64,000 bases of DNA from Sordaria brevicollis. Taxonomy: Eukaryota > Ascomycota > Sordariomycetes > Sordariales > Sordariaceae. Below are positions 24,680-39,159 of this stretch, piece by piece. The notes beneath the pieces are model-generated. The model searched no databases and was not told the DNA's origin. It saw only the letters and a list, made by a program, of their open reading frames with translations. The stretch is taken from NCBI GenBank assembly GCA_033439795.1, contig JAUTDP010000003.1, forward strand, positions 682,001-746,000, in the 5' to 3' direction. How positions within the stretch are numbered: position 1 is the first letter of the stretch; every line of letters begins with the position of its first letter. The position numbers and the translations under genes were made by a program.

Positions 24680-24863
24680 ATAGTGGATGGATTGGATGGA
24701 GGAGATGATGGCGTTCCGTCGCCGCGCCTTCCGCCGCTCTTATAGATAATAAGTATCGTCGTCGTCGTTTAATAGCACTAGGTACTATATCTAACTTTTT
24801 CTTTTATTACCTACCCCTATTACTACTATATTAAGTAGCGGTATAATAAAAAACCTAACTATA
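24680..24863 (+). repeat. 332-bp tandem repeat, unit 1, left part (split)
   Basis: Matches 58285-58470, including GGCGTTCCGTCGCCGCGCC and the run ending AAAAACCTAACT. The unit is cut by retrotransposon A at CTATA (24859-24863); it resumes at 32794-32825 and again at 58171. Confidence 0.75.
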
Positions 24864-25149
24864 TATAAGGGTATCGTTAGGAAGGCCTAGGGGGACTTGT
24901 ACAACTAGGGTACAGTAGCCCAGGACGACGGATAAAATAGTAGATAAGATAAGGATAGTAGGATATAATATGGAGGAAGGGATTTCGGAATCTAGGCGCC
25001 GACCGTTCCGGATTTATAGGGAAGCGTATAAATATAAAAGAGGATAATTCCTAGCTAAAAACTTATATTTAACCAAATTAAAATCTTCTTTCCAAAATAG
25101 ATTTATTTTATATAACCTATTCTTACCCTCTCGTACCTATAATTTTATA
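24864..25149 (+). repeat. LTR (286 bp), 5' of copy A
   Basis: Direct repeat of 32503-32788, 49073-49358 and 56714-56999; it contains the shared core GGCGCCGACCGTTCC. Confidence 0.9.
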
Positions 25150-25199
25150 ATTCTTTAGCCTCTATAATTCTATTAATAAAGGCCGTAAATATAATTAAT

Positions 25200-28100
25200 A
25201 TACGTAAGGAAAATTTATATAGAAAAGGTATTATTAATTTTCGCTATAAAAAAGCGTAAACCTAATATAAAAAACGTATAACCATTTATATATTATTAAT
25301 AATATAATTAAAAATCCCGCCGATAAAGGGGTTATTAATAAATATAGGGAAGATAATCGCGAAGCGGCGTCCTACGAACCCGAATATAATACCGCCTAAA
25401 AAGATTCCGGTAATAAATATAATAATATTAATAATAATAAACTATAACCTAAATTTATACCGTAGAAAGAATTTAAAAGTAATTCCAAATAAAAAACCTA
25501 AATATAAATTAAAGAATAGTATTTAATAAAGAATTTACGTACTTTTAACCGCTACTATTTTAAGAGCCTTTATTAATAGAGGGAATATTATACTAATAAG
25601 GCGGAATAATAATTATAATCGGAATTTCGTTAAAATAAAAACCCCCTAAAATTCGATTAGCGTAATTATTCTTTATTTATACGTAATTATTTATTAAATA
25701 AGTATTCTTAATCCTATTTTTATTTTTACTCTTAATCCTATTCTTAATTTCGTACCTATTTTTATTCCTAAATTTACTCCTATTTTTTATCCGCTTAATC
25801 TAATCGATCCGGTTATTTTAATAACCTCTCCCCTACGTAAAAATATTATAAATAGCGAATATCCTACGAATATAAATATATAAAACGGCGTGAACGCTAA
25901 AGATTTATAAAAATAATATTATAATTCCTATAAATATTATTATAATTTATATAAAAAATTACGGGTTAAAGAAATAAAGAATTTTATTTATATCCCCCTA
26001 CGTATAACGTTCGTAATTTAACGATGAATAATACGAATACTAAAATTGAAAATTAGATTAATAATATTAAAAATAATAATTAAATTCGTAAAAGTATTAA
26101 TATTTATTAATTTATTTAATAGGCCCTCTTTAAGGCCGATAATTCTATAATTACTTTATAGCGTATATACTCCGTTACCCTCTTCGATAATAAAGGTTAA
26201 AAGCGATTTATAATATAGGAAGAATTTTTAGGGTTTATTTATAAAGAATATATTACCCCCGAAATTTACGAATTCGATATTAGAGAATAATTATTCTTTA
26301 TACGTTAAAATAATAATAAAAATTTATAAAAATTATAAGACCGATATTAATATAATTATCGATAATTTGGTAAAAACGTCGTTACGGATAAATAATTAGT
26401 ATATAATTTCTTTTTTTAATTAAAAAAGGACGTATATAATTACTTCCGTACGTATTAAATCCTTATCGATAATTTAATAAAAATTATTTCGAAGGTAATA
26501 AATTAATAGACCGAATTTAAAAATAAAAAATAAACCCCGAAAAATAAAATAGGTAAAAGTCGCTATAATAAATAGTCTTTGCGCTATAAAAAGTCTTCGA
26601 ATAATAAACGTTCTAATTATAATAAAGATTATAACCGAAATTATAATTAAAACCGTAATCGGGATTACGATTCTAGAGGGCGTAAAAGCCGTAAGAGGGA
26701 TTAATCCCCTAATAAGTAAAATAGGGGTAATAATAAATCCGGTTTAAATTATTATAATTATAGAAATAAAGGATATTATATTCGCAATTATACGAAGTAT
26801 AGAATAATAAATAATTAAGATTAGCCGAAAAAAAAGGTTATTATTTAAAATATAATTACTAAATAAAATATTAAACGTAGTAATAATAAAGAAAATAATT
26901 ATATTTCGGATATTAAAAAATTAGTAAAAAGTTAAACCTTATAAAAGAGCCGTTATTTAACGGGATTAATAATTTTAAAACGGCCGGAAGAAACGGGCTA
27001 AGTAAGATTTCTATAATATTAATTATATTAAGGGGTCGCCGATTAGAAGAATGTATAAATTTAAATTTAAGAATAAAAGTTAATATTATATATAAGAATT
27101 TTATAAAGAAATATAAATTAAAGAAAGTAAAAACTAATATTTTATTTATTTTAATAAATATAAATAATAAAAAAATATATTATTATAGAATATACGAATT
27201 AATATTTATTTTAAAAAACTAGAGGGGTTAAAAAAGAGAATTTACCCAATTATTCTACGCGATCCGAAGAGATAGTCGGATATTATTATTATTATTATTT
27301 ATACCGGGTATAAATTCTAAAAATATTATTATATATATTAATAAAAACGAATTTAAATTTAAAAAGATACCCTTTATTAATATTATAATTCTCGCTTATA
27401 AAATAATATATAGTAACCGAACTTATATTATTAATTTAATTTTAATATATAATCCGTTAAAGCCGGACTTTAAAAATATAAACGAATATAAAAAGCCGCC
27501 CGAAAGCGCGGCAAATAATATTCCCCTAATATTAAAAGGGTTTAAGGATATATTTTCTAAAAAAAAGGCTAAAACGTTACTGTAATTACCGGACGCTAAA
27601 TACGAAATTATCTTTAAAAAAGGAGAGGAAATATTTAATATCCTTATATACCCTTTATTTATTACGTAATTAAAAATACTACGCGAATATTTAGAAGAAA
27701 ATTTACGGATTAATTACATTTACTACTCTTAAAATTCTATTAGAATATTAATTTTATTTATATTTAAAAAGGATAATATACTACGATTATATATTAATTA
27801 TTAAGGATTAAATAAAATTATTATTAAAAATTAATACCTATTATTATTAATTAGTAAATTAATAAACCGAATAATCGGCGTTAAAATATTTTCTAAAATT
27901 AATTTATACGAAGCGTATTACCGGATCCGAATTAAAAAAGGGGATTAATAGAAAATTATTTTTAAAACGTAGTATAATTATTTTAAATATATAATAATAT
28001 TATTTAGGCTTATAAACGTACTTATTATATTCTAAATATATATATATAAAGTATTCGTAAAATTTATTAACCGTATTTATATAATATATTTTAATAATAT

Positions 28101-31100
28101 TTTAATTTATTCGAATTTTAAGGAAAAATATAATAAATATCTTTATTTAATCTTCGAATATTTATATATTACTTAACTTTTTATAAAAGTATTTAAATAC
28201 GAATTTTATAAAGATTATATCGATTTCTTTAATTATTAAATTATTACGGAAAGGGTAATAATAAATCCCGAACGGGTAAAAGCGGTCTAAGAGTAATTAA
28301 CGTTTAAATCCTTCTATAATATTTAAATATTTTTAAAATTTATTAATTTTTACCGACGGTTTATATATTAATACTCTTATATAATAAGGCCTATTACTAA
28401 TTTATTAAAGGGGAGTAAAAACGGGCGGAAATTAAACGTATTCTATTAAATTAAAGAGGCCGATAAAATATTCCGGATTTTGAAGGAAATATTTATAACG
28501 GTACTAATCCTTCGTTATTAGGACTTAATTAAAAAGATTAAAATTAAAACGAATATTTCGTAGAAAATTATTTCGGGAATTTTATCCCAATTTATAAGAG
28601 ATATTTAATACCCTGTAGTATTCTTTTTTAAAAAATTAATAAACGTAAAATAATGGTAATATACGGGCTAATAAAAACTATTTACTATTATAATTAATTT
28701 AAATTATTAAATATATTATTTAAAAAGATTTTTAAAACTATTTATAGTATTTATAAATTATAAAGCGTTAAAGAATATTATAAAATCGCTAGTGAACGAT
28801 TTATATAAAAGGCTAATTCGTTAAATCTACCGATTATTTTAATTTAATTTTAAAATAAAATACTAATTGGAGAAAACGAATTTAACGGACGGTTTATTTA
28901 GGAAGTTAAATTATATAAAGGGGAATATAATTTACGGCGACGTTTTACCGACCCTTTAAAAGAAATTAGGCTTTATTTTAAAATTATTAAATATAATTAA
29001 AAAGTAATTAAACTCTAAAATCCCATACCGGTATAAAAAGAAATCTATAATTTACGCCTTCGTTAAATAAATTCAATAAATAATATAATCTATTATTATT
29101 ATAAAAGATATTTTATTAATATAATTAATAAAAGGAACGTTCCCTTAAATTTTATTATATAAAATCGTAAAGAAAATAATATACCGAAAAATCCCTTAAA
29201 TACCCTTAACGAGTTGGGAATTTTATACTATTATAAAGGGATTTTAGTTTAAAGATCCGGATTTAATCGAATAAATAGCGACTATTTAATTTAAAGGGAT
29301 TATAATTAAAGAATATAAATTAAATAACTAAAAGGTTTTTTATTTTAAAGAATAATTAATAATCCTTAAAAAAAAATTATTCCGTAAAAAAATTTTATAC
29401 TTTTATTATAATAATTTAAAGGTTAATTATATAAATACGCTTAAAACCCTAAAATTTATTAAGAGGAAATTCTATTAAAAGGGCCTTATATAAAACGTTC
29501 GGGAATATATTATAAAGTATAAATTATATTAAAGGATTTAAAAACCCTAATACTAACCCTATAAAAACCTTTAATCTTTATTAATACCCGAATAATTATT
29601 TTAAGAAATTAATATCGATTTTATTACCGGCCTTCCATTAAATTAAAGGGTTAACGGGAAAATATATAACGTTATTTTAATAATCGTAAACCGATTTACT
29701 AAAATAATTTTATATACCTATTATTAAAATATTTAACGTAATCTTTATAACGTCTTTATTATATAAATATATAAAATATCGATTCGGTTTACTATTAAAA
29801 ATTATAAATAATAAAAATAAATTATTTATTAGCGAATTTTAAAAGGAATTTACTAAAATATATAAGATTTTATAAAGATTATTTACCGTATTCTACCTAT
29901 AAACGGATAAATAAATAGAACGCTTATATTAAATTATTAAAAAAATTTTATATATCCGAATTTTAAAAGGCAATCTTATATTTTAAAGTAGGGAATTCCT
30001 AAAAATAGAATTCGCGTATAATAATTTTACGTATATAATTATAAGGGTCTTACTATTTAAAACCTTATATAATTATTACCTACGTATAATTAAATATATT
30101 AAAGGGCGGAATCTTATTAAAATTTAAAGTATAAAGGAGCGATTATAAAAATTAAAAGAAGTTCGTAAAGTAATATAACGCTATTAAAATTAAACGATAA
30201 AAACGTAGAAAAAGGGGTATAATAAAAAATATACGCTAATCGAATTTTAATCGGGCGATATCGTAAACCTATTAATTAAGAATTTCCGATTTAAAAATAG
30301 GAAATTAGTACCTATATATATTAAAATTAAAGTATTAAAGAGAATTAATTCTTAAACGTATTAAATAGTCTTACTAATATAATATAGCCGGATATATAAC
30401 GTTTTTTTAATTAATTTATTAAAATTTTAAAAGAATAAAAAAAACGAAAATTACAAAATACTATTATTAAAGCTATATAATAAGTAAGAAAAATAGGAAA
30501 TTAAAGAAATTATAAATTATTAAAGAGTAGGTATAGATTAAAGATTTTTAATTAAATAAATAAAATAGCCCGTAAAGTATAATATTTAAAAATTTAAAAA
30601 ATACTTTAAAAATGCGTAAAAGGCGCTCTCTAAATATTAAAAAATTAAATAAAAATATTATAAAAAATAAAATAATTAATATAAATAATATAATAAAAAT
30701 TTACAATTCTATAATTATAAAGAATAATAAACGCCGAATATAATACGAAACGTTATATATAAAATTTAATAAAAGAATAATTATTATATACCCTAATGGA
30801 AACGGGAATTAAAAACCTATTTATTAATAGGAAAAGAAATATTATTACCAATAAAAAACTTATGCAACGGAATAAATTAAAAGTAATTTATATCGAAAAT
30901 AAATACCTAAAGACTAATAATCTAATTTTAAATATTTTAATACAATATTAATTAAAAAATAACTACGCTAAACCGCGAATTAAAATTACGAAGAGTTTAA
31001 AGAATCCGAATATTAAAACCGGAGGAAAAACCTCTTTAATACTTCTATTAAACCGGGAATTCCCTATTTAATAAAAATAAGCAATTAAATTAAAAGGACC

Positions 31101-31520
31101 CAAAATAGCCGGCAAATTCCCTATTGAAATTATAAAGAATTTAATATATAAAAAGGAGAACCGTTCTAATATTTTCTAATAGATTAAGGATTTTCCGTCC
31201 AATAAAAATAAAATAATTAAATTAAAAGAACCCAAACTAGCCGGCAAATTCCTTATTAAAATTATAAAGAATCTAATATATTAAAAAGAGAATTATTCTA
31301 ATACTTCCTATTAGATTAAAAATTTTCCATTTAATAAAAATAAAATAATTAAATTAAGAGAATTTAAATTAATTAGCAAATTCCTTATTAAAATTATAAA
31401 GAATTTAATATATTAAAGGGAAAATTACTCCAATACCTCTTATTAGACCGAAGATTCTCCGTTTAATAAGGACGAAATAATTAAATTAAAAAAATTTAAA
31501 ATTAATTAGTAAAATTCCTT
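25200..31520 (+). pseudogene. gag-pol remnant of copy A
   Basis: A plus-strand zinc knuckle lies at about 26749-26802: it reads YYNYRNKGYYIRNY, which is C-x2-C-x4-H-x4-C once RIP is allowed for. Reverse transcriptase spans about 27560-28150 and includes YRIRIKKGD and YFNNILIYSN (YFDD box at about 28087-28098, both Asp now Asn). RNase H is at about 28500-28850. The integrase core is at about 29560-30100 with TDLLK, KYRFGLLLKIINNKN and TVFYL. The region after integrase (30400-31520) stays in a protein-like frame and contains four tandem 44-codon repeats. Stops are almost all TAA/TAG. Domain limits are estimates around these anchors. Confidence 0.7.
31072..31510 (+). repeat. Four tandem copies of a 132-bp (44-codon) unit in copy A
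   Basis: Units start near 31072, 31201, 31333 and 31464 with aataaaaataaaataattaa or a close variant and include the word ttccttattaaaattataaa. The length is a multiple of three and the array lies in the reading frame downstream of integrase. Confidence 0.75.
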
Positions 31521-32502
31521 TTTAACGTTTATTTATAAATAACGCTAAAAATTACCCGGCCTTAAAGCGGCTATAACGGCCTAAATTATAAAAAAGTCTA
31601 CAACCCGGCCAATAAATACAAATATTAATAAAATTCCTTAAATTAAAAAAATATAATAAATTACCGGCTACATAAAGTAAATAATTATCGGTCGATAATA
31701 TAACCTAAAATACTTCTAACCCCTAAAAATAATTAATATATATCGGAATTTATTATTAACTTAATTAATTAATTAAAGCCAATAAATCCTTCCCTATATC
31801 CTAAGGATTATAAAGGTTTAATTTTAAAAAAAAGAAAAATAATTTGGGTTAAATCTTAAAACTAATTCCGGACGAAATTCTAATTCTAATTCGGGATAAA
31901 ATTTCTATCTTACTTCGGAGCTTTTTCGAAATCCTTAATTATTTAAAGTAAAACGCTTTCTATCCGGGGAAAGGATATAAAAAAAAAAGAATATTAAAAC
32001 AGTAAACGAAGCGTATAATACGTAAAAGTTAAACTATTTCGGAATTAATTTCTAAAAACCCGGTAATAACTTTAAAAGGCGAATATTAACTATAGAACTA
32101 ACCGGCTATTATAATACCGCAGCCGGTAAGTGTAAAAATATTAATATAATATAAATAACCGGGATAGGCAAGGATTATTACCTCGTTTAATATATTAATA
32201 AGGGTATCGCCGGTCGGTTTTTAAATCTTTTAATAAAACCGTTTAATATAAAAGCGTCGCCCTTAAAAATATTATAATAATTACCGTATAATAATATAAT
32301 TTAAAAATTAAACCAATTAAAAGGGGGAATAATACCAACGTATAAAATAAGAATAGATAATTAAATAATATAATAAGACTAAAGCAAAACGCAATATACA
32401 AACGGAAAATAGGGTTTTCTAAAATAGGAAATAAAATTTTCTACGGAATAATAATTAATACCAGAATTATAAAGGATTATAACTTTTAAGGGGGGGGATA
32501 AT

Positions 32503-32788
32503 TATAAAAGTATCGTTAAAAAGGCCTAAGGGGACCCGTATAATTAAGGCACAATAACCTAGGACGACGGATAAAATAGTGGATAAAATAAGGATAATAA
32601 AATATAATATAGAGGAAGGGATTTCGGAATCCGGGCGCCGACCGTTCCAAACCTATAGGGAAGCGTACAAATATAAAAGAAGATAACTCCTAACCAGAGA
32701 CTTATATCTAACTAAGTTAAAATCTTCCTTCCAAAATAGACTTACCTTATACGACCTACTCTCACCCTCTCGTACCTATAACTTTATA
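32503..32788 (+). repeat. LTR (286 bp), 3' of copy A
   Basis: Follows the polypurine tract at 32488-32499 and ends ACTTTATA, immediately before CTATA (32789-32793). Confidence 0.9.
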
Positions 32789-32793
32789 CTATA

Positions 32794-32825
32794 TAACCGA
32801 AGCGCGAGATTAAAGTACTTTAGAG
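32794..32825 (+). repeat. 332-bp tandem repeat, unit 1, middle fragment
   Basis: TAACCGAAGCGCGAG.. to TACTTTAGAG. It continues unit 1 after the CTATA duplication of copy A. Its last 10 bases (32816-32825) are the target duplication of the next element. Confidence 0.75.
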
Positions 32826-32984
32826 TAATCTCAATTTTTAGACCTACCTACCTCCGAAACGGCACCCCCGGGCGCTACCCCACTACCCCCACTCTAATAC
32901 CTATATAATTAATTAGCGTTTAAGGATATTATTTTTACGGTAATAAGTTTAAGGCGATTTTATACGATTTAACTATAGGCGACA

Positions 32985-35885
32985 AAAAAATACTCCTATA
33001 GGAGTAAATTATATTACTTTATTAAATTTATACTTCCTTCCTATAGGAATAAACCCTAATACCTATCCTATATTAATATTATAATAATATTCGGTTCGCA
33101 ATTATTTAATTATATTATCATTTCCAAAAATTATTAATAATTCCTTTTAATACTTATTACAATTCCTATTAATCCTACCGGACCGGTTAATATCTATTTT
33201 TTATTTATTTAAACCTATATCCGAACTTTCTATTCTATATAATATATTGCTATTATAAATAAAGGTTTATTTACCCTCGTCGTCCCTTACGTTATATCCT
33301 ATAAATATACTTTTATTACCGAATTAGGTATTAAATTTTAACGGAATTAATAATAATCCTAAATATTTTATTCGTATTATTTAAATGTTTTAATTTAGTA
33401 TTTACCCTAGGGGTATTTTAAAAAATTTCTTTTATAATTGGGTTAACGTTATTCGGAAGGATAATCGGTTATTTAACCCTTATATTAAATAATTAGTTAC
33501 CGTACTATAAAATTAAAATATTCGTAAAGTTTTCTATTATTAAAGCGTTATAATATAATTCGAAGACGAAAATAAATTGTACGAATTTACTATATTCCGG
33601 AATAAATTTATTAACCTATTTAAATATATTAACCTTTTTTTATCCTTTATTAAATAAAACGGCGCTTCCTATATTAATAAATTTAAATTTTATAATATTA
33701 TTAATTTAAATAACGTAAATTAAATTATATCGGTTATAAAGGAGTATATTAGTAATTTATACCTTTATACCCCGCGGTTATATTCCCTCCTTTTTAATTT
33801 AATATAATATTCTCGTATATATTAACTATTATTTATATAACGCTCGGATTACGTTTAATATATATCCCCTAAAATTTATATAATTTTTATTATTATTATA
33901 AACGTAATAGCTCCCGGGAATTCGAACTTCTTCGTATAAATAATCGGGTTATATTTACGTAATAACGGGGTAATTAAACGTATATAAAATACCCTTATTA
34001 TATTTAACGTTTTTATATTTTATATATAAATTATAATAATTATTAAGGATTTAATTATTAAAGGGATTATAAATTTAATTATTAACCTTTCTTTTTAGGG
34101 ATTAAATTAATCGGGGTAAATTAACTTTAAATATATAATTTCTAATTTTAGCTTCATTATTATTTATAATAATTATAATTATTTAAATACTATTTAAAAT
34201 TTTAGGTTAGGTCGGAAAGATACGATATGCAATTTTACTATTTATTTATTGGTTAATAGCCCTAATATTCGTAGACTTTTTCATCTTTAATAATTTCGGC
34301 CGTTTATCCTATTCTAAAAGTAGTAAATAATTCCTACTCTTATTTGGACGCTTTATATATTCTAATCGGTTATATCGTTTTTAATTATTAATAAATTGTA
34401 CGTCCTATTTCCTAGGCTTTATAAGGATCTATATATATCTTTCTAATATCGCTTCCTAAAAGTAGAATAATATCGAACGAAAAAGAATTATATCCTTTAA
34501 ACTCTTATTATTAACGAAAATAAGGGAAAATTCGCTAATATTTACCGCCTATACGATAAATTATTCCTAGACCTTTTAAATATAAACCTAGCCTAATTTG
34601 GAAATAAATTTTTCTTTATTTATAGTAATTAAAAAACGATTTCTTATATACGTAAAATTATATCCGCTTAATTAAATGCCTAATAATTTTATAATTATAA
34701 ATAATAGATAATTCCCGTCCTTACTTTCTTTTATATTAAAATAAACTTTATTAACTTTATTTTTCGGTACTTTTAGCTATTAATCGAGTAAAATATATAT
34801 AGATTCAATATATTTAAAAAAATTAAAAAAATTAAAATTAAATTCTATTATAGGACATAACTCTTCTATAATATATTTTATTTTAAAATTATAACCTTTT
34901 TTATACGCAATTTTATTAATATTCACTACCTTTAATTTATTAATATTAATAGTAAAAGTATTAAAATTATATTTAAAACTACTATTTATATCGAAGGTCC
35001 TTCTTATATTATAAATTAAATCGTTCAAATTTATAATAAAGTATTTATATTACCGGTTTAAATTAGGAAATACCCTAATTACAATAAATTTAATATCAAT
35101 ATCCGCTTCCGTAATATATATTAATATTTATATATTATACGAATTTTAATCGTTTTTATTCGCGTAATTTAATTTAACGATTACGGTATACTCCGTTAAA
35201 TAATTAATTATCTCCCTTTTTTCTTTTATAAAGAGAAATTTATTAATTATAAACTTAAAATATTATATTTTTTGTAATTCTTATAATTAGAAGTTATTAA
35301 TTAAAAGCTTTCTATTATTATTTTAAAATCGGGTTTCGTTTAATATATTACGGCCGGTAATAATTAGAAAGAGATTAATTTAATTATAAAATACGTTAAC
35401 CGCTCGTTTACTATTAATATTAAATATAATAAGAATTTTATTTACGATTATAAATCGACGTTTACGGAAATATCTATTATTAATCTATTAATTATAACCG
35501 TATATAAAGCTTTAGAATTAGAATTTAAGAAATTTAGCGGAGGCAAATATATTATACTATTTATTAACGTAAATATTATTAATTACGCGTATATAATTTA
35601 TAAGAATAATTTTATTATTCGTCGAAACGGTAAATTAAATTCCGTCGATTTCGATACGCTTAACCTCTAATATAATAGTTTATTTAAATTATTATTTAAT
35701 ATATTAGAATAATTTAATCATAAGGAGGTCCGACCCGAGCGTAGCGAAGATTATAAATATTTTAGACTTTCCGATAATAAAAACGAGGATAATATAATTG
35801 TATATAATTAAAATAAAAATTCGGAGGATAAAAATAATATATAAAGCTTAAATAATAATAATTTTAATTTTAATTCAAATTAATA
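32985..35885 (+). pseudogene. Left-end ORF of the large element, putative transposase
   Basis: One frame stays open, apart from TAA/TAG, from the palindrome at 32992 to about 35880 (roughly 960 codons). I checked that TPIGVNY (32992), EDENKLYEFTIF (33562), APGNSNFFV (33910), LGRKDTICNFTIYLLV (34207) and VRPERSEDYKYF (35728) are all in the same frame. A segment near 34150-34210, FIIIYNNYNYLNTI followed by LGRKDT, resembles the YDN-N...-G-R pattern of fungal proteins annotated DUF6589, which occur in transposon-like genes. That comparison is from memory and weak. Its position at the element end and its size suit a transposase. RIP has destroyed it. Confidence 0.45.
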
Positions 35886-36539
35886 TATTTTCGCCCCCCT
35901 ATTTATATAATTATTAATATTAAAGGCGTTTATCCCTATTTAATAATATCGATTATATAAGTATTTATACGTATATATACTATTAATTCCCGTTATATCT
36001 TATATATACCCGCTATATTTAATTCTTATAAAAATTATTAATTTCGTAATCCTAAGATTTAAAATTTCGTATTATAACGTATAATATAAATATTAAAATT
36101 TACTCCTATAAGAATTATTTTTAAATCCGGCCGGTAATAGGAGCCTTATATTATTGAAGTTCGGATTATTATAATTATAAATAAATTTATTAAATTTGAA
36201 AAATGAATTTCGGGAATCGAATACGGATTATTACGCTAAAAAAAGTAGAATAATATTATTTAAAAATAGTAATTTAATTAATTAAAAACCTACGTTAATT
36301 ATATTATAATATTGAATTTAATTAATTTAATTATTTAATAGTTACCGTTATTTAATTATTACGGCCGCCCTAAAAGTAAATCCTTTAACCGCATAATTAA
36401 AATACCTCCTTCTTTAATTTTCAAACCCTTTCCTATTTTCCTCCTTCTTCCCTCTTATAATTTACCTTTTTATAATATACCCTTCCTACTATTATAATAA
36501 ACTTCGTAATTTTTATAAGAATAAACGATTAATACTTTT

Positions 36540-37620
36540 TGCAATTATATTGGTAAAACGGTAAAAGTTTAAAACTTATAAAAATAAAGCTAATAAAAAA
36601 TATTTATTCCTTAAAGATTTTATAAAGGTTAGTAACTTCTAACCGTTATATTATACGCCCGTATTATATATTTAAAATTTCGATTTATATTCGAATAAAT
36701 CAGATAAATATATAAATACGACGATTATTAAAACCGGTTACCCAATAAACGCGGAGTACTATAATTTTAATAAAATTATTATTATAATTCTATAATTCCC
36801 TAAATATAATAGTATAACCGATTTTAAATATATTCTTATTAAATTATAATTAATTAATAAAAATTCGGAGGGTTTTAAAAAGTTTAATAGGAATTAAATC
36901 TCCGGTTAAATATTTACGTATAACCTTACATCGATATAGGAATTTAATATAGCGTTTTTTATTAATATATTAGGGTATAAATCCGTTAAAAATTATTATT
37001 AATATATCGATTATAATTATAAATACCCTATTACTTAATTTTTATAAGAATTGGGAATTATTATTTTAAATTTACTTTAATTGGAATTAATTAATTAATT
37101 TTAATAGGAGTAAATTATATTAGCTTAAATAATTTATACTTATTTATTTTCTTTACTTTAATAAAAATAAATTATAGATCCTATATAATTTATAATTTAT
37201 ATAGTATTTATCGTTAACGGAATTTAATAACCGATTAATTCGGACCCTTATTGGATATAAAGAATTAAAACGGTAATTTACCCTTCTTATCCTTTAGGGC
37301 AATACTATATAATATCTTGAATACGTTTAAGAACTTTACTATTATACGTATTATAAAAACTATTTAAAATTATTTATTCGCTAAATTACCTATTTATATA
37401 ATAGTAATAAGAATTAAAAATATACTCTAAATTAATTTTAATATAAACCCGTAGGTTATCCTATAGAAAGAAATTCTATTTATAAACTTTTTCTTAATTT
37501 TATAATAATATTTAGTACGATCCGAATATTAAGGGGCGGTTAAATTTATATAATATTAAAATAAATTCGCGAATAATAATAAGTATTTAATCGATAATTA
37601 ATTTTAAATTTTATTTTTAT
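36540..37620 (+). pseudogene. Unidentified plus-strand frame of the large element
   Basis: Coherent reading in one frame, for example KTGYPINAEYYNFNK (36730) and YPSYPLGQYYI (37279), with only TAA/TAG interruptions. No domain recognised. It may be a 5' part of the helicase-like gene that follows, or separate. Confidence 0.35.
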
Positions 37621-39159
37621 TTAATTACTTTAATAATTAGAAAAAGGGTACTTAAATATTTAATTCTATTAAAGGTTATAAATTAAACGGCGAAAAATAA
37701 ATAATATTAATCTTCTTTATAAACGTTAATACCTAATTCGTAAAAAACTCCGAAGAAAATAGGGCCGAATATATATAATAAAACGCTTTTATAACGCTTT
37801 AGTAAATTATTTATATAATTTATATAGAAATGCCCGAATTTAATAATAATAAGGGTATTATAAACCGTTAGACTTAAACGGTATATATTTACAATATTTT
37901 AATATTTAATTAAACTCTATAATCTATTATTTTAATAAGCGCTAAAATTAGCGCCGATAAAACTAATTTCGAAAAGGCTATAAATTTTAATACCGGATTA
38001 AACGATATTACCGAACGGATAAATATACAATCTCTCTAATTAATTATATAAATTTATAGTAAAAAGTAGGAAAAGCCCTTAATTTAAAAACTATTCGAAT
38101 AAATAACCCGTTTTTTTCTTTTTTATAATTCGGGTAATATTATTACCTAATATATTATTTAAGCGGAGGATATAATTTAACGTCTTTTATATATAATAAC
38201 CGGGGATACGCTATTTTAAGACAATATATACTTTAGGTTAAAATTATAAATAAAAATAAGCGCTATAATTAAAGCGTTAATTATTTAAAGTTATTCTATA
38301 AAGAATATTATAATAAATAGTAAATTAATAATCGAAGGTACGCGGGCCTTCGGATAAGAAGTTAATAAGGAGAAAATTATTATATAGGATCTACCGCCGC
38401 CGTTTAAATTAAAGGAATTTTCGGAGAAATTTAATTAAATTAAATAGGAGATTAATAGGATTAATAATTATATACTATTCTTTTATTAAATTATAAATAA
38501 ATTTTATTTATAATTAATTTCCGCGGGAATTAAATTCCTAATTCTTATAAGAATAAATAATACCCGGGCTAATATTTAAATAAATATTTTTATTATTTAT
38601 AAAATAATACGTAAACTCTTTAATAGGGCTATTTTATTTAGCGAAATAAAAATTAGTAAAATTTTAATTTATAATTTTATTTTATTTATAGAATATTAAA
38701 GGCTCTTTAATTTAGAGTAGAAAAGTAAGGTTATATAAATTTACCCTAATATTATAATTTTCTTACCCTCTTTAATCCTTTAAACGTTTAAAAAACTATA
38801 TAATATATTCGGCGATTTTAAAATTTATTATTAATACGCCGAATTTAATAATATTCCGAAGGATAATCTTTATTATAATAAGACTTTAAATTAAGGCCAA
38901 TTCGACGAATTGATAATTAAATATATTATAGGCCGCTATAAAGCGGATATTACCCGGGTTATTATTATTACCGCGTTTATAATAATTAATTAACGTTAAG
39001 GTTATAAAAATATAAAAAAAATTTAAATACCGTATGGGAGCCGGGCGTTTAATACGGACGGGTATATATAGAAGAAGAACGCTTTTATAAATTAACGTAT
39101 ACGAAATTAAACTTATTAAAATAAAAAAATTAAAATTAAAAGGAGGACGGAGTATTAGG

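Larger units (their letters stand above)
24864..32788 (+). mobile_element. Ty3/Gypsy LTR retrotransposon, copy A (7.9 kb), RIPed
   Basis: Bounded by 286-bp direct repeats (24864-25149 and 32503-32788) with ends TATAAGG..TTTATA (TG..CA before RIP) and a 5-bp duplication CTATA (24859-24863 and 32789-32793). A purine tract with eight G precedes the right LTR. On the plus strand it carries a Gag zinc knuckle, reverse transcriptase, RNase H and integrase in Gypsy order. The same element recurs at 49073-56999. The pre-insertion sequence is preserved at about 58461-58480 (CCTAACTGTATAACCGAAGC), which confirms the boundaries. Confidence 0.9.

Noticed and set aside
34780..35028. 82-codon minus-strand frame
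   Set aside because: Antisense to the long plus-strand frame that continues through it.
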